From: Candidatus Gastranaerophilales bacterium | Lineage (GTDB): Bacteria > Cyanobacteriota > Vampirovibrionia > Gastranaerophilales > Gastranaerophilaceae | DNA: 56,424 nt | Reading direction: 5' to 3' | Assembly: GCA_944323535.1 (NCBI GenBank) | Contig: CALUSW010000004.1 | Coordinates: 1 to 56,424 of the forward strand | Shown: one piece after another, positions 17,756-28,304 of the stretch | Layout of the letters: each line of letters opens with the position of its first letter | Numbering within the stretch: position 1 is the first letter of the stretch | Made by a program: the position numbers and the translations under genes | Notes under the pieces: model-generated | Seen by the model: the letters and a program-made list of their open reading frames with translations, nothing else | What the model was told of the DNA's origin: nothing | Databases searched by the model: none

Positions 17756-19889
17756 TTTTAACTCTTAAAATAACTTCATCCCAGTCATTTACATTTTTTT
17801 GTTTAAATATCCTTATGCTATCATACCATGGAGTTGTTTCGGTATCATGAAACCACCGCCATTCCGCCGCATAAGGAAGAAGTAAATATGTCTTAATTCC
17901 CATTGCACCGGCAAGATGTGCTATTGATGTATCAATAGTTATCAAAATGTCTATATTTTTTAGAAAAGCAGCCGTATCTGCATAATTTTTAATATAAGGA
18001 GCTAAATCAATAAGGGGATATGAACTTTTACAGTCGTCCGATTCAAAATCAACTTTCGATATCTGAAAAGAATATACTTGTATATTTTCTAAATTAAACA
18101 ACGGCGAAAACTTTTTCAGCTTAATTGAACGATTAATCAATATACTTGGATTTCCCTGCCAGTATATTCCGACTTTTGTTTTGTTCGTTTTTAAAATATC
18201 AAGTTTTGATTTCTCATTTACTAAATCACTATCAACAGATAAATATCCCGACGAAAATTCAATATTCTTTAAACTTTTATTCAGATTGTAAAACAAACAT
18301 AAAAACGGTGTTGTAAAATCATAAGAATTTTCTGAAATAACACTATCTTCAGAATATACATCAACATCTTTAAAATTATGCTTAAATAAGCCTGTACAAG
18401 AGGAAGGCACCTGTAAAATAATTTTAGAAGCTTTTTCTTTTACCTGATTAATATATCTTGTACTCATTAATAAATCACCGACGCCATGCATAGAATATAT
18501 TAAAACTCTTTTCCCGGTGATTTCTTCATCTTTCCAGCGTTTATCTGCATATTGACTGTAATTTTTCAAAGTATCATTGGATGAACTATTTTGTATATAA
18601 GCAAATAACTCTTCCGATACATCATATCGTTCGCCGACATTTAATTTATAAAACATCCTTCTTGCTTTTTTTTCTATTTGGTCAGCGGTTAAGAAAGCAG
18701 AATTCCAGTCAAAAAAGTCCGTTCTGACTTCTTCTAAATTTTTATTTTTCAGGCATAATATTGTATAATCTCTTTGAGCTGTTTGACTCTTTGGAAATTT
18801 CTTAAGAATTTCAGCTGCTTCTTTATCTTTATTCGTATAAGAATATACCAGAGCAAGCCCTATATTAAGCATTTCATCATCAGGTTTAAGTTTAAGACCT
18901 TTTTTATACTCAATAGCTGCTCTTTCATACTGGTAAGTATCAACCAATGCATCAGCATATAAAGAATAATATACATAATTATCAGGTTCAATATTTATAA
19001 GTTTTTTAGCAATATTACAGCAAGCTTCATATTCCAACATATCAAGATATAAAACATACATATTAAAAAGAACCATGATATCATTCGGATATAAGCCAAG
19101 AAGCTTTTTCAGTATTTCTTTTGTTTTATTTTTATCATAGTTTTTAAAAATAATTGCAACATTTATAAGAGCTTTTTTGTTTTCAGGTTCAATCTGCAAA
19201 ATTTCATTAAAAAAAGAAACAGCCTCCTGATCTTTTCCGGTTTGCTTTAAAAGAACTGCAATTCTATATAAAATATCAGTATTCTTTGAAAATTTTGATG
19301 CATTTATAAGATATTTTATTGTATTTTCTTTATCACTTTTTTCTTCATATAAAGAAGCAATATGTAAATTAATTTCTAAATCATTATTGTTATGATTATA
19401 GGCCGATATTGCGTATTTTAAGGAATCATCAATATTATTAAGATATTTAAGGCATAAAGACAAATTATATAAGTCGAAACCTCCGCAGCCTTTTGAGTCA
19501 ATAAAGCTCTTATAAACCTCCGCAGCCTCCTTATACATATTCAATTTCATATAAGCCAGAGCTAAAAGTCTTAAGGATTCTATATTTTTATTGTGAATTT
19601 CATTTAAAGTTTCAACGGCAGATTGATAATCATTTTTAAAAATATAAACCTTTGCAATGTTTGTTTTAATCTCTTCTAAACCTGTTGCCGTATATATTTG
19701 ATTAAAAATATTTAAAGCAATGTCAAAGTTTTTTAAAGATACATTAAGCTGGGCATATAAGTTAAGTACATCCAGATTATCGGGAGAAACCGCAAGCAGT
19801 TTTTCATAAACATCTTTTGCCTCGATAAGTTTACCTGAAATGTGCATTTTATAGGCAATATCAACCAACTTTGAGAAATTATCATCCAT
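17739..19889 (-). CDS. TPR protein with C-terminal GT9/heptosyltransferase-like domain (paralogue 2)
   Basis: 716 residues, same architecture as its downstream neighbour: TPR units through about residue 390, then VLIYSMHGVGDLLMSTRYINQ and the nearly identical signature IDTSIAHLAGAMGIKTYLLLPYAAEWRWF with TPWYDSIRIFKQ. The pair differs mostly in the TPR half, so after duplication the substrate- or partner-binding part diverged while the catalytic motif stayed. The gene follows the glycogen synthase gene by 44 bp on the same strand and could be part of the same transcript. Sugar and acceptor are unknown; a role on surface glycans is inferred. Confidence 0.82.
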   Translation of the reverse strand: MDDNFSKLVDIAYKMHISGKLIEAKDVYEKLLAVSPDNLDVLNLYAQLNVSLKNFDIALNIFNQIYTATGLEEIKTNIAKVYIFKNDYQSAVETLNEIHNKNIESLRLLALAYMKLNMYKEAAEVYKSFIDSKGCGGFDLYNLSLCLKYLNNIDDSLKYAISAYNHNNNDLEINLHIASLYEEKSDKENTIKYLINASKFSKNTDILYRIAVLLKQTGKDQEAVSFFNEILQIEPENKKALINVAIIFKNYDKNKTKEILKKLLGLYPNDIMVLFNMYVLYLDMLEYEACCNIAKKLINIEPDNYVYYSLYADALVDTYQYERAAIEYKKGLKLKPDDEMLNIGLALVYSYTNKDKEAAEILKKFPKSQTAQRDYTILCLKNKNLEEVRTDFFDWNSAFLTADQIEKKARRMFYKLNVGERYDVSEELFAYIQNSSSNDTLKNYSQYADKRWKDEEITGKRVLIYSMHGVGDLLMSTRYINQVKEKASKIILQVPSSCTGLFKHNFKDVDVYSEDSVISENSYDFTTPFLCLFYNLNKSLKNIEFSSGYLSVDSDLVNEKSKLDILKTNKTKVGIYWQGNPSILINRSIKLKKFSPLFNLENIQVYSFQISKVDFESDDCKSSYPLIDLAPYIKNYADTAAFLKNIDILITIDTSIAHLAGAMGIKTYLLLPYAAEWRWFHDTETTPWYDSIRIFKQKNVNDWDEVILRVKNELSI

Positions 19890-19933
19890 ATTCTATATGA
19901 TAATTTATAAAACAAAGATTAGCAAGTTTTGAA

Positions 19934-22603
19934 TTATTTTACTTCAGGCAGAGTATTTCTATCTATTCCTATCGCATCAAGATAATCAAATACAGGTCCC
20001 TGCTTGCCTTTTTGAATCCAGCTGAAATCTTCTGCTAATGAATCACTTACCATTTTATTATACTGAAGGGGATTATTGAAATATATGTTAAGTCCTTCTT
20101 TCATTGCTTCATATAACCCTTTAGCGCTAAGAGGTTTGGATTGATCTGTTAATATACCGTTTGTTTTTCCGTCACGATTAACAGTATCAACAATACCGCC
20201 GACGGCACTGCCTATTACGGGTGTAGCAACTGCAAAAGATTCACCCTGAGTCAAGCCGCACGGTTCAAATATGCTCGGAAGAAGGAAGAAATCAGAAGCT
20301 GCGGTTATTGCCGTCATCGGTGCAAAACCATGTGCGAATACAACTCTGTCTGAATCTTCGCCTGATAATTTTTTGCTTTTTAAATCTTCAATATATTTTC
20401 TCTGTACACCGCCTTCTCCGTCCTGGCCTGCAATATAAAATATAGGTTTCGGCTTATTCGGAAAATCTTTTTCCCAATTATCAAACAGCATTTTAATAGC
20501 TTCTGACATTATTCCTATACCTTTTTGAGAAACTAACCTTCCCACCGAGGCTATTACCGGAGTTTTAGAAAGTTCTTCATCCGTTAAATCAGGAAGAACA
20601 GTTTTAGAACCCTGGTCTACAAATTCAAGTTTTGAAGATAATTTTCGAATTTTTTCAACTTCAGCATCCGTATTCGATGTATCATTTTTCTTTGAAAACG
20701 GTTTTATGTAGTTATTATAGAAATTTATCTTATTATTTTTTCTTGCCGTTAAAATATCATTCATATCAGAATTTTTATTATATGTATCAAAATCAAGTCC
20801 TGTTTGATTTTTAATAGTAGATTTCTTAGCTTCAATTGACAAATTATCAAAATCATTGCCATTAATTATTCCTACAAGCGAGCCGGAATTATTCTTCTGT
20901 ATCAATGCCCACCTCAACTCACCTGCAAGGTCAGGATGCTCATCAGATATAATTTCATTTGCATAATTTTGTGAAACAGGGTGGAAATAGTCACTTAAAC
21001 ATATTCCCATATTTAAAAGATTTGTATGATTTGAATAAGGGTCATGAGCATTTAATAAAAGAGTATTATCAAGATTTTTTAGTCCGTAATCACTTGTATC
21101 AGTTTCAGACGCTCCTGTTTTGGCATTTGTAACTATGTCATACGCAAAATTATCAAATAATGTATTTAAAATATTTGTAGTAGCTTCTTTTCTCTGTGCA
21201 TCATCATTATTATTTCGTGTAGAGCCCTGATACATTGCGTTGTGACCTATTGTAATAATACGCATATCAGAGAGCTTTTGTGCCGTATCATCCGACAATT
21301 GCCCGTATGCATTTTCCATCGGAGCTTTATATCTGGCAAGAGCTGCAATAGGTGATGCCTGCCAATCATTTAATATCAAACCGTCAGGGAATGCAATCGA
21401 GTCAAATGCTTCTTTATTTTCTATAACTAAATCCTTAACGCCGGATTTATCATCTTTTGCTTTTGCAAATTCATATACAGCTTTCGAGAAAAATGCAAAT
21501 TTTTCGGGTTCTTCTGTTTTTTCGCTGCTTTGATAAATTGTTCCGTTAAAATAGTTATCATTTTTAACGAATACAAGCTGCTTATCGTTGCCATCGGCAC
21601 CTTTTGAATTAGAAATAAAAATCTCTACATTTTCAGTTTTGGATTTACCGCCCTGATAAGTATCAATTTTAAATGAGGCTGCTTTATCAAGTTCGAATTC
21701 TTTACCTTTGTATGTATAGTAATATTTACCGTTTTCCTGTCTGAAGCTTGCAATTCCTTTTTGCTGATACATAGGAATAAAAGAAGGTACTTTTATACCG
21801 AGTTTAACCATATTGTTTTGTATTTCAACGGGAACAGAGCCTAAACCGCCCTCTTTGACAGGTGCAAATTCCGAAGTTACAGACCACAGTGTAGGATGAG
21901 TTTTTGTTATGGGTTCTATTTTTGGTTGTTCGTATAGGTGTCTTGGCGCTGCTGTTTGAATTTGTTTTAATGCTTTTGAATATTTTTGTGCGTTTTTATT
22001 AAGGGAGTCTGTATTTTGTAAAAGCTGTATACCGTTGTAATTTTTTGTATATTTTCTTGCTAAACTGCTGTTGCTTAACGATAATGATTGCTGTGCACTA
22101 TCAAGAGCTCTGTTGGAACGGTTATCTATTTCATCAAACCTTGAACCAAGCCTATCCGTTACTTCTTCTTTTTCCGATTTAGACATTTTTCCCGCATTAT
22201 AGCTGCCGCATAGTCCGGCCGCAGCAATTAGTGCAGACCAAATTTGCGCATTTGATTTTTTAGAACTTGTCGAATATTTTTTTAAATTTTCAGAAATCAG
22301 TTTTGTTCTTTCTTCATTTACAACCTGCAATTTCGCAATCTCTTGTGTAAGACCTTTAATTTCTGATTTCAAATTGGAAAGATTTTTATTCGATAACTTA
22401 TAGGTTATTACCGCAGTAACAGGAATTGCAGCCAGAGGTATAGCATAAGGCAGCACAGTTTTAGCAGTATTTATAAATTTCTGCTTTTTATCAGGCAAAT
22501 CCTCTTTATTTTGAGAATCAAAAGCCGGCCGGCTATTAACATTTTGTCCCTGAACTGCTGCCGGATGCATATTCTGAAAATTTGAAAAGACACCAATGCT
22601 CAT
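19934..22603 (-). CDS. glgA: glycogen synthase (GT5) with long membrane-type N-terminal extension
   Basis: 889 residues from the ATG at 22603, which follows AAAGGGG (22611-22617); a GTG seven codons upstream would be a weaker start. The last ~650 residues are a GT5 ADP-glucose glycogen/starch synthase: SEFAPVKEGGLGSV (K250, the KxGGL loop), LILNDWQASPIAA, SVGRLVSQKGIGI, and LPSIFEPCGLTQGESFAVATPVIGSAVGG. Typical glycogen synthases have about 480 residues. The extra N-terminus (1-240) is disordered and Asn/Gln-rich, then has hydrophobic stretches near 50-68 and 120-137 separated by a coiled-coil stretch (75-110). This suggests tethering to the membrane or a granule. About 170 extra residues are also inserted in the catalytic part. 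It probably works with the GH57 enzyme at 1658-3379. Confidence 0.88.
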   Translation of the reverse strand: MSIGVFSNFQNMHPAAVQGQNVNSRPAFDSQNKEDLPDKKQKFINTAKTVLPYAIPLAAIPVTAVITYKLSNKNLSNLKSEIKGLTQEIAKLQVVNEERTKLISENLKKYSTSSKKSNAQIWSALIAAAGLCGSYNAGKMSKSEKEEVTDRLGSRFDEIDNRSNRALDSAQQSLSLSNSSLARKYTKNYNGIQLLQNTDSLNKNAQKYSKALKQIQTAAPRHLYEQPKIEPITKTHPTLWSVTSEFAPVKEGGLGSVPVEIQNNMVKLGIKVPSFIPMYQQKGIASFRQENGKYYYTYKGKEFELDKAASFKIDTYQGGKSKTENVEIFISNSKGADGNDKQLVFVKNDNYFNGTIYQSSEKTEEPEKFAFFSKAVYEFAKAKDDKSGVKDLVIENKEAFDSIAFPDGLILNDWQASPIAALARYKAPMENAYGQLSDDTAQKLSDMRIITIGHNAMYQGSTRNNNDDAQRKEATTNILNTLFDNFAYDIVTNAKTGASETDTSDYGLKNLDNTLLLNAHDPYSNHTNLLNMGICLSDYFHPVSQNYANEIISDEHPDLAGELRWALIQKNNSGSLVGIINGNDFDNLSIEAKKSTIKNQTGLDFDTYNKNSDMNDILTARKNNKINFYNNYIKPFSKKNDTSNTDAEVEKIRKLSSKLEFVDQGSKTVLPDLTDEELSKTPVIASVGRLVSQKGIGIMSEAIKMLFDNWEKDFPNKPKPIFYIAGQDGEGGVQRKYIEDLKSKKLSGEDSDRVVFAHGFAPMTAITAASDFFLLPSIFEPCGLTQGESFAVATPVIGSAVGGIVDTVNRDGKTNGILTDQSKPLSAKGLYEAMKEGLNIYFNNPLQYNKMVSDSLAEDFSWIQKGKQGPVFDYLDAIGIDRNTLPEVK

Positions 22604-22869
22604 ATAGAACCCCTTTATAAACACAAAAATATAAGACCCCTAAAAACTTTTATGTGCTTATATTATCATAATTTATTAAAATATTGTTACAATTAGAAAC
22701 CATTATCCAGCACACAAATGTTTAGACTATTAAAACTTAAATATTTGTTATTTGCAAGCTAAAATCAAAATTAAAAATTTTCTATTTACATAAGTTTATG
22801 TTATAAATACAATATTTTCCTAAATCAATGTAAAATTTATATATGTAAACACAAAAAACAAAGGTAATA

Positions 22870-24684
22870 ATGAAATTAAAAGATACACAAGCAATAACAT
22901 CATTTAGATACGGATGGCTTTTAAAAAGAATTTTTCCATATATTAAACCTTTTTTAGGAAGAGTCATACTGGGATTTATTGTTGCAATCCCGGTAGGACT
23001 GCTGGACGGGGTTGTTTCTTTCGCATTGAAACCATATATGGACTATGTTATAGGACAGCAAAATCTTATAATATTCGGCAAAGAAATACCTTATATCTTT
23101 TTAGCTTACGCAATGCCTTTTGCAATTATATTCTTTGCGGCATTCCAAGGTGTTTTAAGATATCTTAATTCATATCTTACGGATTGGACAAGTCTAAAAA
23201 TAACTAATGCAGTAAAAAATGACTTATTTGCCAGACTTGTGTTTATGGATACTTCTTTTTTCGATGAAAATTCTTCCGGTCTTATAATAAACAGGTATTT
23301 GACTGATCCTGATTCTGCCTCTAAAGGAATTGTTGAACAGATAAAAACCTTCATAATAAGCTTATTCGGGGCAATGTCATTAATTACGGTAATGCTTTAC
23401 AGTTCCTGGAAACTCGCAATTGTCGGTGTTCTGGTTCTGGCTGTGGCTTTTATGCCGGTTTTATTAATAAGGAAAAAAATTAAATCCGTTTCCAACAAAA
23501 ATACTGTTATTACCGGTGATATTATGACAACCATGAATGAAACATATGCCGGAAATAAAGTAGTAACCGCTTATAATTTGCAGGAAAGACAAAAATCACT
23601 CTTTACAGACGGTATAAATAAAAGTTTTGATGTATCAATTTCCTTAACAAAACGAGTAGGCTGGATGTCCCCTTTAATGTATTTAATAGCATCATTCGGC
23701 ATCGCATTTGTTTTATTCTACGGAACAAAATTGATATATGACGGACACATGACAGCAGGTTCATTTGCTTCATTTGTCACATCGCTTTTACTTTTATATA
23801 AGCCCGTTAAGACTCTGGGCAATACTATGACAAATATACAAACAATTTTTGTTGCGATGGGAAGGGTATTTGAATTATTTGACTATATTCCGCTTATCAA
23901 AAACAAAGAGAATAGCGTTTCATTCCCTGCTCATATTTCAAACATCAGGTTTGATAATGTTACTTTTGCATATAATGAAAATACTACGGCATTGAAAAAT
24001 ATTAACCTTACCGTAAAAGAAGGAGAAACGCTGGCAATAGTAGGTAATTCCGGAGGAGGAAAATCCACTCTCGTAAATCTTATTCCAAGGTTTTATGATG
24101 TAACTAACGGTTCAATTAAATTTAACGGTATTGATATCAAAGATTTTAAGCTGGAAGAATTAAGAAATAATATTTCTTTTGTTTTTCAGGATAACTTCTT
24201 ATTTACAGGCACTATAAGAGAAAATATTATGCTTGCAAAAGAAAATGCTTCGGAAGATGAATTAAATACTGTTATACATGCTTCTCATCTTGATGAAGTT
24301 ATCAATTCACTGCCTGACGGAATTAATACAATGCTTGGTGAAAGAGGATTGACCTTATCCGGAGGGCAAAGACAAAGAATAGCAATAGCACGAGCCATGA
24401 TTAGAAATACACCGATTATTATACTGGATGAAGCAACTTCCGCTCTTGATAATGAATCGGAAGCAATAGTTCAAAAAGCTCTTGATAATTTAATGGTAAA
24501 TAAAACAGTATTTGTAATTGCACACAGGCTTTCCACAATTAAAAATGCAGACAGAATTGCAGTAATTAATGACGGTAAATTAGCAGAACTTGGAACTCAT
24601 GAACAGCTTATAGCTATTCCTGACGGGCAATACAAACATCTCTACGAAATGCAGTTTAAAGGTTCTTTACAAACTATAAAATAA
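22870..24684 (+). CDS. MsbA-like ABC exporter (fused membrane and ATPase domains)
   Basis: 604 residues: a six-helix transmembrane domain (about 20-330) and an ABC ATPase with Walker [11 protein letters not shown] loop FVFQDN, signature LSGGQRQR, Walker [13 protein letters not shown] and switch His in IAHRLS. This layout is that of lipid flippases/exporters of the MsbA type, acting as a homodimer in the inner membrane. It heads a plus-strand run that includes UDP-glucuronate decarboxylase and a predicted outer-membrane protein, which supports an envelope-lipid role, but drug export cannot be excluded. A weak AAAGG site precedes the ATG. Confidence 0.88.
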   Translation: MKLKDTQAITSFRYGWLLKRIFPYIKPFLGRVILGFIVAIPVGLLDGVVSFALKPYMDYVIGQQNLIIFGKEIPYIFLAYAMPFAIIFFAAFQGVLRYLNSYLTDWTSLKITNAVKNDLFARLVFMDTSFFDENSSGLIINRYLTDPDSASKGIVEQIKTFIISLFGAMSLITVMLYSSWKLAIVGVLVLAVAFMPVLLIRKKIKSVSNKNTVITGDIMTTMNETYAGNKVVTAYNLQERQKSLFTDGINKSFDVSISLTKRVGWMSPLMYLIASFGIAFVLFYGTKLIYDGHMTAGSFASFVTSLLLLYKPVKTLGNTMTNIQTIFVAMGRVFELFDYIPLIKNKENSVSFPAHISNIRFDNVTFAYNENTTALKNINLTVKEGETLAIVGNSGGGKSTLVNLIPRFYDVTNGSIKFNGIDIKDFKLEELRNNISFVFQDNFLFTGTIRENIMLAKENASEDELNTVIHASHLDEVINSLPDGINTMLGERGLTLSGGQRQRIAIARAMIRNTPIIILDEATSALDNESEAIVQKALDNLMVNKTVFVIAHRLSTIKNADRIAVINDGKLAELGTHEQLIAIPDGQYKHLYEMQFKGSLQTIK

Positions 24685-24695
24685 AGGGAAATAAA

Positions 24696-25640
24696 TTGAA
24701 ACGTATTTTAATAACAGGCGGGGCCGGATTTATTGGTTCACATCTATCCGAAAAATTATTAAATGAAGGAAATGATATTATATGTTTGGATAATTTTTTT
24801 ACAGGTTCAAAAGATAATATCAGGCATTTAATAGGTAATAATAAATTTGAACTTGTCAGACATGATATTATTAAAGAATATTTTGCGGAAGTTGATCAAA
24901 TATATAATCTTGCCTGCCCCGCATCTCCAATACATTACCAGTACAATCCAATAAAGACAATGAAAACATCTGTTATGGGAGTTATAAATATGCTTGGTCT
25001 TGCAAAAAGATGTAATGCCAGAATACTTCAGGCAAGTACAAGTGAAGTATACGGAAATCCCGTGATACATCCGCAAGTCGAAACATATTGGGGCAATGTA
25101 AATCCTATAGGACTGAGAAGCTGCTATGATGAAGGAAAACGCTGCGCTGAAACTTTAATGATGGATTATAACAGACAAAATAATATTGATATAAGAATTG
25201 CAAGAATTTTTAATACCTATGGACCCAATATGGCAATAAATGACGGACGTGTGATTTCTAATTTTATAATACAAGCTCTAAAAAATGAACCTATCACAGT
25301 TTATGGAAAGGGTACTCAAACAAGATCATTCTGCTATGTTACAGATATGATTGATGCATTAGTCAAGTTAATGGAAAGTAATTTTATAGGCCCGGTTAAT
25401 TTAGGGAATCCGGAAGAATATAAAATTATTGAACTTGCAGAACTTATTATAGAATTAACAAATTCTAAATCTAAAATTATTTTTGAAGCACTTCCTTCGG
25501 ATGATCCTGTTCAAAGAGAGCCCGACATTTCTTTAGCAAAGATAAAACTGAACTGGGAGCCTTCAACCCCGTTAAAAGAAGGTCTATTGCTAACAATTAA
25601 TTATTTTGATAAAGTACTTTCTAATAAAGTAAATATTTAA
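24696..25640 (+). CDS. UDP-glucuronate decarboxylase (UDP-xylose synthase type)
   Basis: 314 residues, extended short-chain dehydrogenase. NAD-binding [10 protein letters not shown] (about 8-17), [12 protein letters not shown], the family's [12 protein letters not shown] (about 73-84), [14 protein letters not shown], and the catalytic YxxxK (YDEGKR, about 146-151), then [11 protein letters not shown] and [12 protein letters not shown]. The CPASP motif separates UXS from UDP-glucose 4-epimerases. It converts UDP-glucuronate to UDP-xylose in the cytosol, feeding glycan synthesis. The start is TTG at 24696 after AAAGGGAA. It follows the exporter gene by 11 bp. Confidence 0.9.
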   Translation: MKRILITGGAGFIGSHLSEKLLNEGNDIICLDNFFTGSKDNIRHLIGNNKFELVRHDIIKEYFAEVDQIYNLACPASPIHYQYNPIKTMKTSVMGVINMLGLAKRCNARILQASTSEVYGNPVIHPQVETYWGNVNPIGLRSCYDEGKRCAETLMMDYNRQNNIDIRIARIFNTYGPNMAINDGRVISNFIIQALKNEPITVYGKGTQTRSFCYVTDMIDALVKLMESNFIGPVNLGNPEEYKIIELAELIIELTNSKSKIIFEALPSDDPVQREPDISLAKIKLNWEPSTPLKEGLLLTINYFDKVLSNKVNI

Positions 25641-25654
25641 TACGGATACTTATT

Positions 25655-26776
25655 TTGAAAAAAATATTTCTGCTTCTGATTATACTTTTAAATATAAATA
25701 CCTGTTTTGCAATTGAAGAAGTCATTGAATTGCAGAAGGATAATTTAGATTTGGATTATTTATCTGATTTATACTATGGAAAAGTTGAAAATTATGATAA
25801 AGTATCGCCATTAATAAAACTTTTTTCCGAAAAAGGAATTACATTCGAAAATTCAAGAATTAATTCAATTAAAGCAACTTTCCTTTATGACGGAAGACTG
25901 AATTTTACAAAGTATGAATATAACAGCAGCCTTACCGCAATACATGATTTTAATACAGTAGAACCTATGATTACGGTAAAATTTAATGAAAATAAATCAA
26001 AGGCAGCATTTGATATAAATTTAACAAGAACGCTTGAAGGATATTCAAACGGATTTACAAAAAGAATTTCACGTATTTTTGTATCACATGAAATAGTACC
26101 CGGGCAAACAATTATATTCGGTCAAGCCGACAGGCTGCCAAATTCTTATGACGGTTCAAGAAATGTTATGGAACAGGAAATGATTTTAAAATCACAGTTG
26201 GGAAGAACATTAGGTGAAGCCAGATCCGTAGGCATAAGAAATCGCGGTGAATATAAATATATAGATTATGATATAGGTCTTTACGATGCAACAAGATATA
26301 TGAAAGATTTCGGAAAAGGATTAGATTTTACGGGATACATTATGCTTAAGCCTCTTGCTAATATTGAAGATTCTACAGGAAGCCTTAAAATCGGCACAGG
26401 ATATAATATAGGCGATTATAACTCAAGTTACAGCATGTATTCTTTCTTCGCAGGATATGACTATAAAAATTTTCATATAAAAGCAGAATACGCCAATGCG
26501 GACGGATATAACGGGATTCACGACTCTAATAATAAAGCAGAAGGTTTTTATACTATACTTGCCTATGATTTAACGAAAAAAATGACCTTTCTTGTAAGAT
26601 ATGATTTTTTTTCACCGCATAAAAATATTGATAATTCAAATATTCAAGAATACACTGCAGGTATAACTTATAAAGCATTTAAAAATATGAAATTTATGGT
26701 GAATATCATTAGAAGAAATTATTCTGATAAACCTGATTCTAATATGATATTATTTGCTACCAGATTTATTATTTAG
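25655..26776 (+). CDS. predicted secreted outer-membrane beta-barrel protein
   Basis: 373 residues with a clear signal peptide (MKKIFLLLIILLNINTCFA, cleavage after about 19). The body is rich in alternating hydrophobic/polar strands with Tyr, Phe and Gly (for example GDYNSSYSMYSFFAGYDYKNFHIKAEYA), and the chain ends FATRFII, as barrel proteins often end on an aromatic/aliphatic strand. It is probably an outer-membrane porin-like protein; no family name can be assigned. The start is TTG at 25655, 15 bp after the decarboxylase. Barrel status is inferred from pattern only. Confidence 0.65.
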   Translation: MKKIFLLLIILLNINTCFAIEEVIELQKDNLDLDYLSDLYYGKVENYDKVSPLIKLFSEKGITFENSRINSIKATFLYDGRLNFTKYEYNSSLTAIHDFNTVEPMITVKFNENKSKAAFDINLTRTLEGYSNGFTKRISRIFVSHEIVPGQTIIFGQADRLPNSYDGSRNVMEQEMILKSQLGRTLGEARSVGIRNRGEYKYIDYDIGLYDATRYMKDFGKGLDFTGYIMLKPLANIEDSTGSLKIGTGYNIGDYNSSYSMYSFFAGYDYKNFHIKAEYANADGYNGIHDSNNKAEGFYTILAYDLTKKMTFLVRYDFFSPHKNIDNSNIQEYTAGITYKAFKNMKFMVNIIRRNYSDKPDSNMILFATRFII

Positions 26777-26789
26777 TATAATAAATCCT

Positions 26790-27851
26790 ATGGAAACTGG
26801 TAAACATATAAAAAAAATTGAGAAATTAATTAAGAATATCGTAGAAAACCCGAATAACTCCGATAATTATTTGGAACTTGCAAAATTATATTTATCAGGC
26901 AAAGAATATGATCTTGCAATTAACGTGTATGAAAGTCTTTTGAGCTTTGAAACATCTAATTTTGTAGCGTTGACAAACCTGGGGAGTCTATATTTTTGCA
27001 AATATGACTTTTTAAAAGCTGTTAATTATTATTCAAGAGCAGCTAATCTTGGAGTCGAAAATGCTTCCGTATATTATAATCTCGGCAATGCATATGCAGA
27101 ACTCGGCGAGTTTAAACAGGCAATGTCTAATTACATAAAAGCTCTTAATATAGATAAAAATAATTATCAGGTATATTCGGCAATTGCTCTTTTGTATCAG
27201 GATCAGCATAATTATCAGGAAGCTCTTGTATATTTTGAAAAAGCATTAAAATTAAACAACGTTATTCCGGAAAACTATACAAATACGGCTTTTGTATTAA
27301 TGAAATTGGGCAGATATACAGAAGCTGTTGAATATTTTGCCAGAGCGCTGTCAATTCTTCCAAACAACTATAAGATTATGCTCTATACTGCTAATGCCTA
27401 TTCCTCGGCCAGAAAATATAATGAGGCAAACAAGTTATTTGAAAAAGTCCTTAAAGCTGAAGCTTCATACTATCAGGCATATATTTGCTATGGAATTTCT
27501 TTGTATGAACAAGGTAAAATAGATGAAGCTCTGGAAATGTATAATAATGCGATTTTAATTAATCCTGAGCTTGTTAACGCATATATTCTTATAGGTAATA
27601 TATACTCTGCAGAACAAAAATATGAAGAAGCTGTCGAATTTTATAAAAAGGCACTGGAACTTGAACCTGCCGATGCGAATATATATACATTGCTTGGTAA
27701 CACTTATGTCATGCTTCAGGATCTGCGTTCTGCAATATCATGTTATAAACAGGCTATTGATATTGAAACTGATAATGATGAAATTAAATTAATATATATA
27801 GAAATTGTTCAAGAATTTGTAAATAATAAGGTTAATGATAATGCCGCATAG
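26790..27851 (+). CDS. tetratricopeptide-repeat protein
   Basis: 353 residues from the ATG at 26790 (a TTG at 26754 would overlap the upstream gene's last codons). Nearly the whole chain is TPR units of about 34 residues with the classical pattern, for example ASVYYNLGNAYAELGEFKQAMSNYIKALNIDKNN. No signal peptide or enzyme domain is seen, so it is a scaffolding or binding protein. It overlaps the next gene by 17 bp (stop 27851, next start 27835), so translation of the two is probably coupled. Partner is unknown; its place after an outer-membrane protein suggests an envelope assembly role. Confidence 0.85.
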   Translation: METGKHIKKIEKLIKNIVENPNNSDNYLELAKLYLSGKEYDLAINVYESLLSFETSNFVALTNLGSLYFCKYDFLKAVNYYSRAANLGVENASVYYNLGNAYAELGEFKQAMSNYIKALNIDKNNYQVYSAIALLYQDQHNYQEALVYFEKALKLNNVIPENYTNTAFVLMKLGRYTEAVEYFARALSILPNNYKIMLYTANAYSSARKYNEANKLFEKVLKAEASYYQAYICYGISLYEQGKIDEALEMYNNAILINPELVNAYILIGNIYSAEQKYEEAVEFYKKALELEPADANIYTLLGNTYVMLQDLRSAISCYKQAIDIETDNDEIKLIYIEIVQEFVNNKVNDNAA

Positions 27852-28278
27852 TAATAATATTATTTCACCAATTGAAAAAATCATTTCTGTTTTATCATAT
27901 GTTACTATGGGGATTGCAGGTCTGCTCTGGTTAATTCTTGCTTATTTTCTGAAGAAGAAATTAAGATATTTTTTAATGTATAATATAGCTCAATCAATGA
28001 TTATTGCAATTATCCTTGCTATTTTTAAATTACTTACAGATATAATATTATCTCTGATTGCAAAAATTTCTTTCCTTGATTTTATCATGGCTATATTTAA
28101 TCTTGTAATTTCCTTTAAGATTATAAGAATTTCGAATTCCGGAATATCATTCACTATTTTGGAATTATTGTTATTAATGCTTTTAGGATATATAATATTC
28201 GGAATATTATTCGGAAGAATATTTTATATTCCGTACCTGAGCGATTTTATGAAAAAAGTTATGAAAACTTATAAATAA
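27835..28278 (+). CDS. Tic20/Ycf60-like multi-spanning membrane protein
   Basis: 147 residues with four predicted membrane segments (about 15-40, 45-75, 78-100, 110-132). The segment RYFLMYNIAQSMIIAII resembles the FIRFNTMQAILLDI block of Tic20/Ycf60, and the end GRIFYIPYLSDF resembles its GQYAEIPTISDA tail. In chloroplasts Tic20 takes part in protein import; in cyanobacteria its role is unclear. A homologue here would be a cyanobacterial-lineage inheritance. Two in-frame starts (ATG 27835 and 27841) are possible. Similarity is judged by eye, so the family name is tentative. Confidence 0.55.
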   Translation: MIMPHSNNIISPIEKIISVLSYVTMGIAGLLWLILAYFLKKKLRYFLMYNIAQSMIIAIILAIFKLLTDIILSLIAKISFLDFIMAIFNLVISFKIIRISNSGISFTILELLLLMLLGYIIFGILFGRIFYIPYLSDFMKKVMKTYK

Positions 28279-28304
28279 AATATAGTTTAATATTTATTCT
28301 GATA

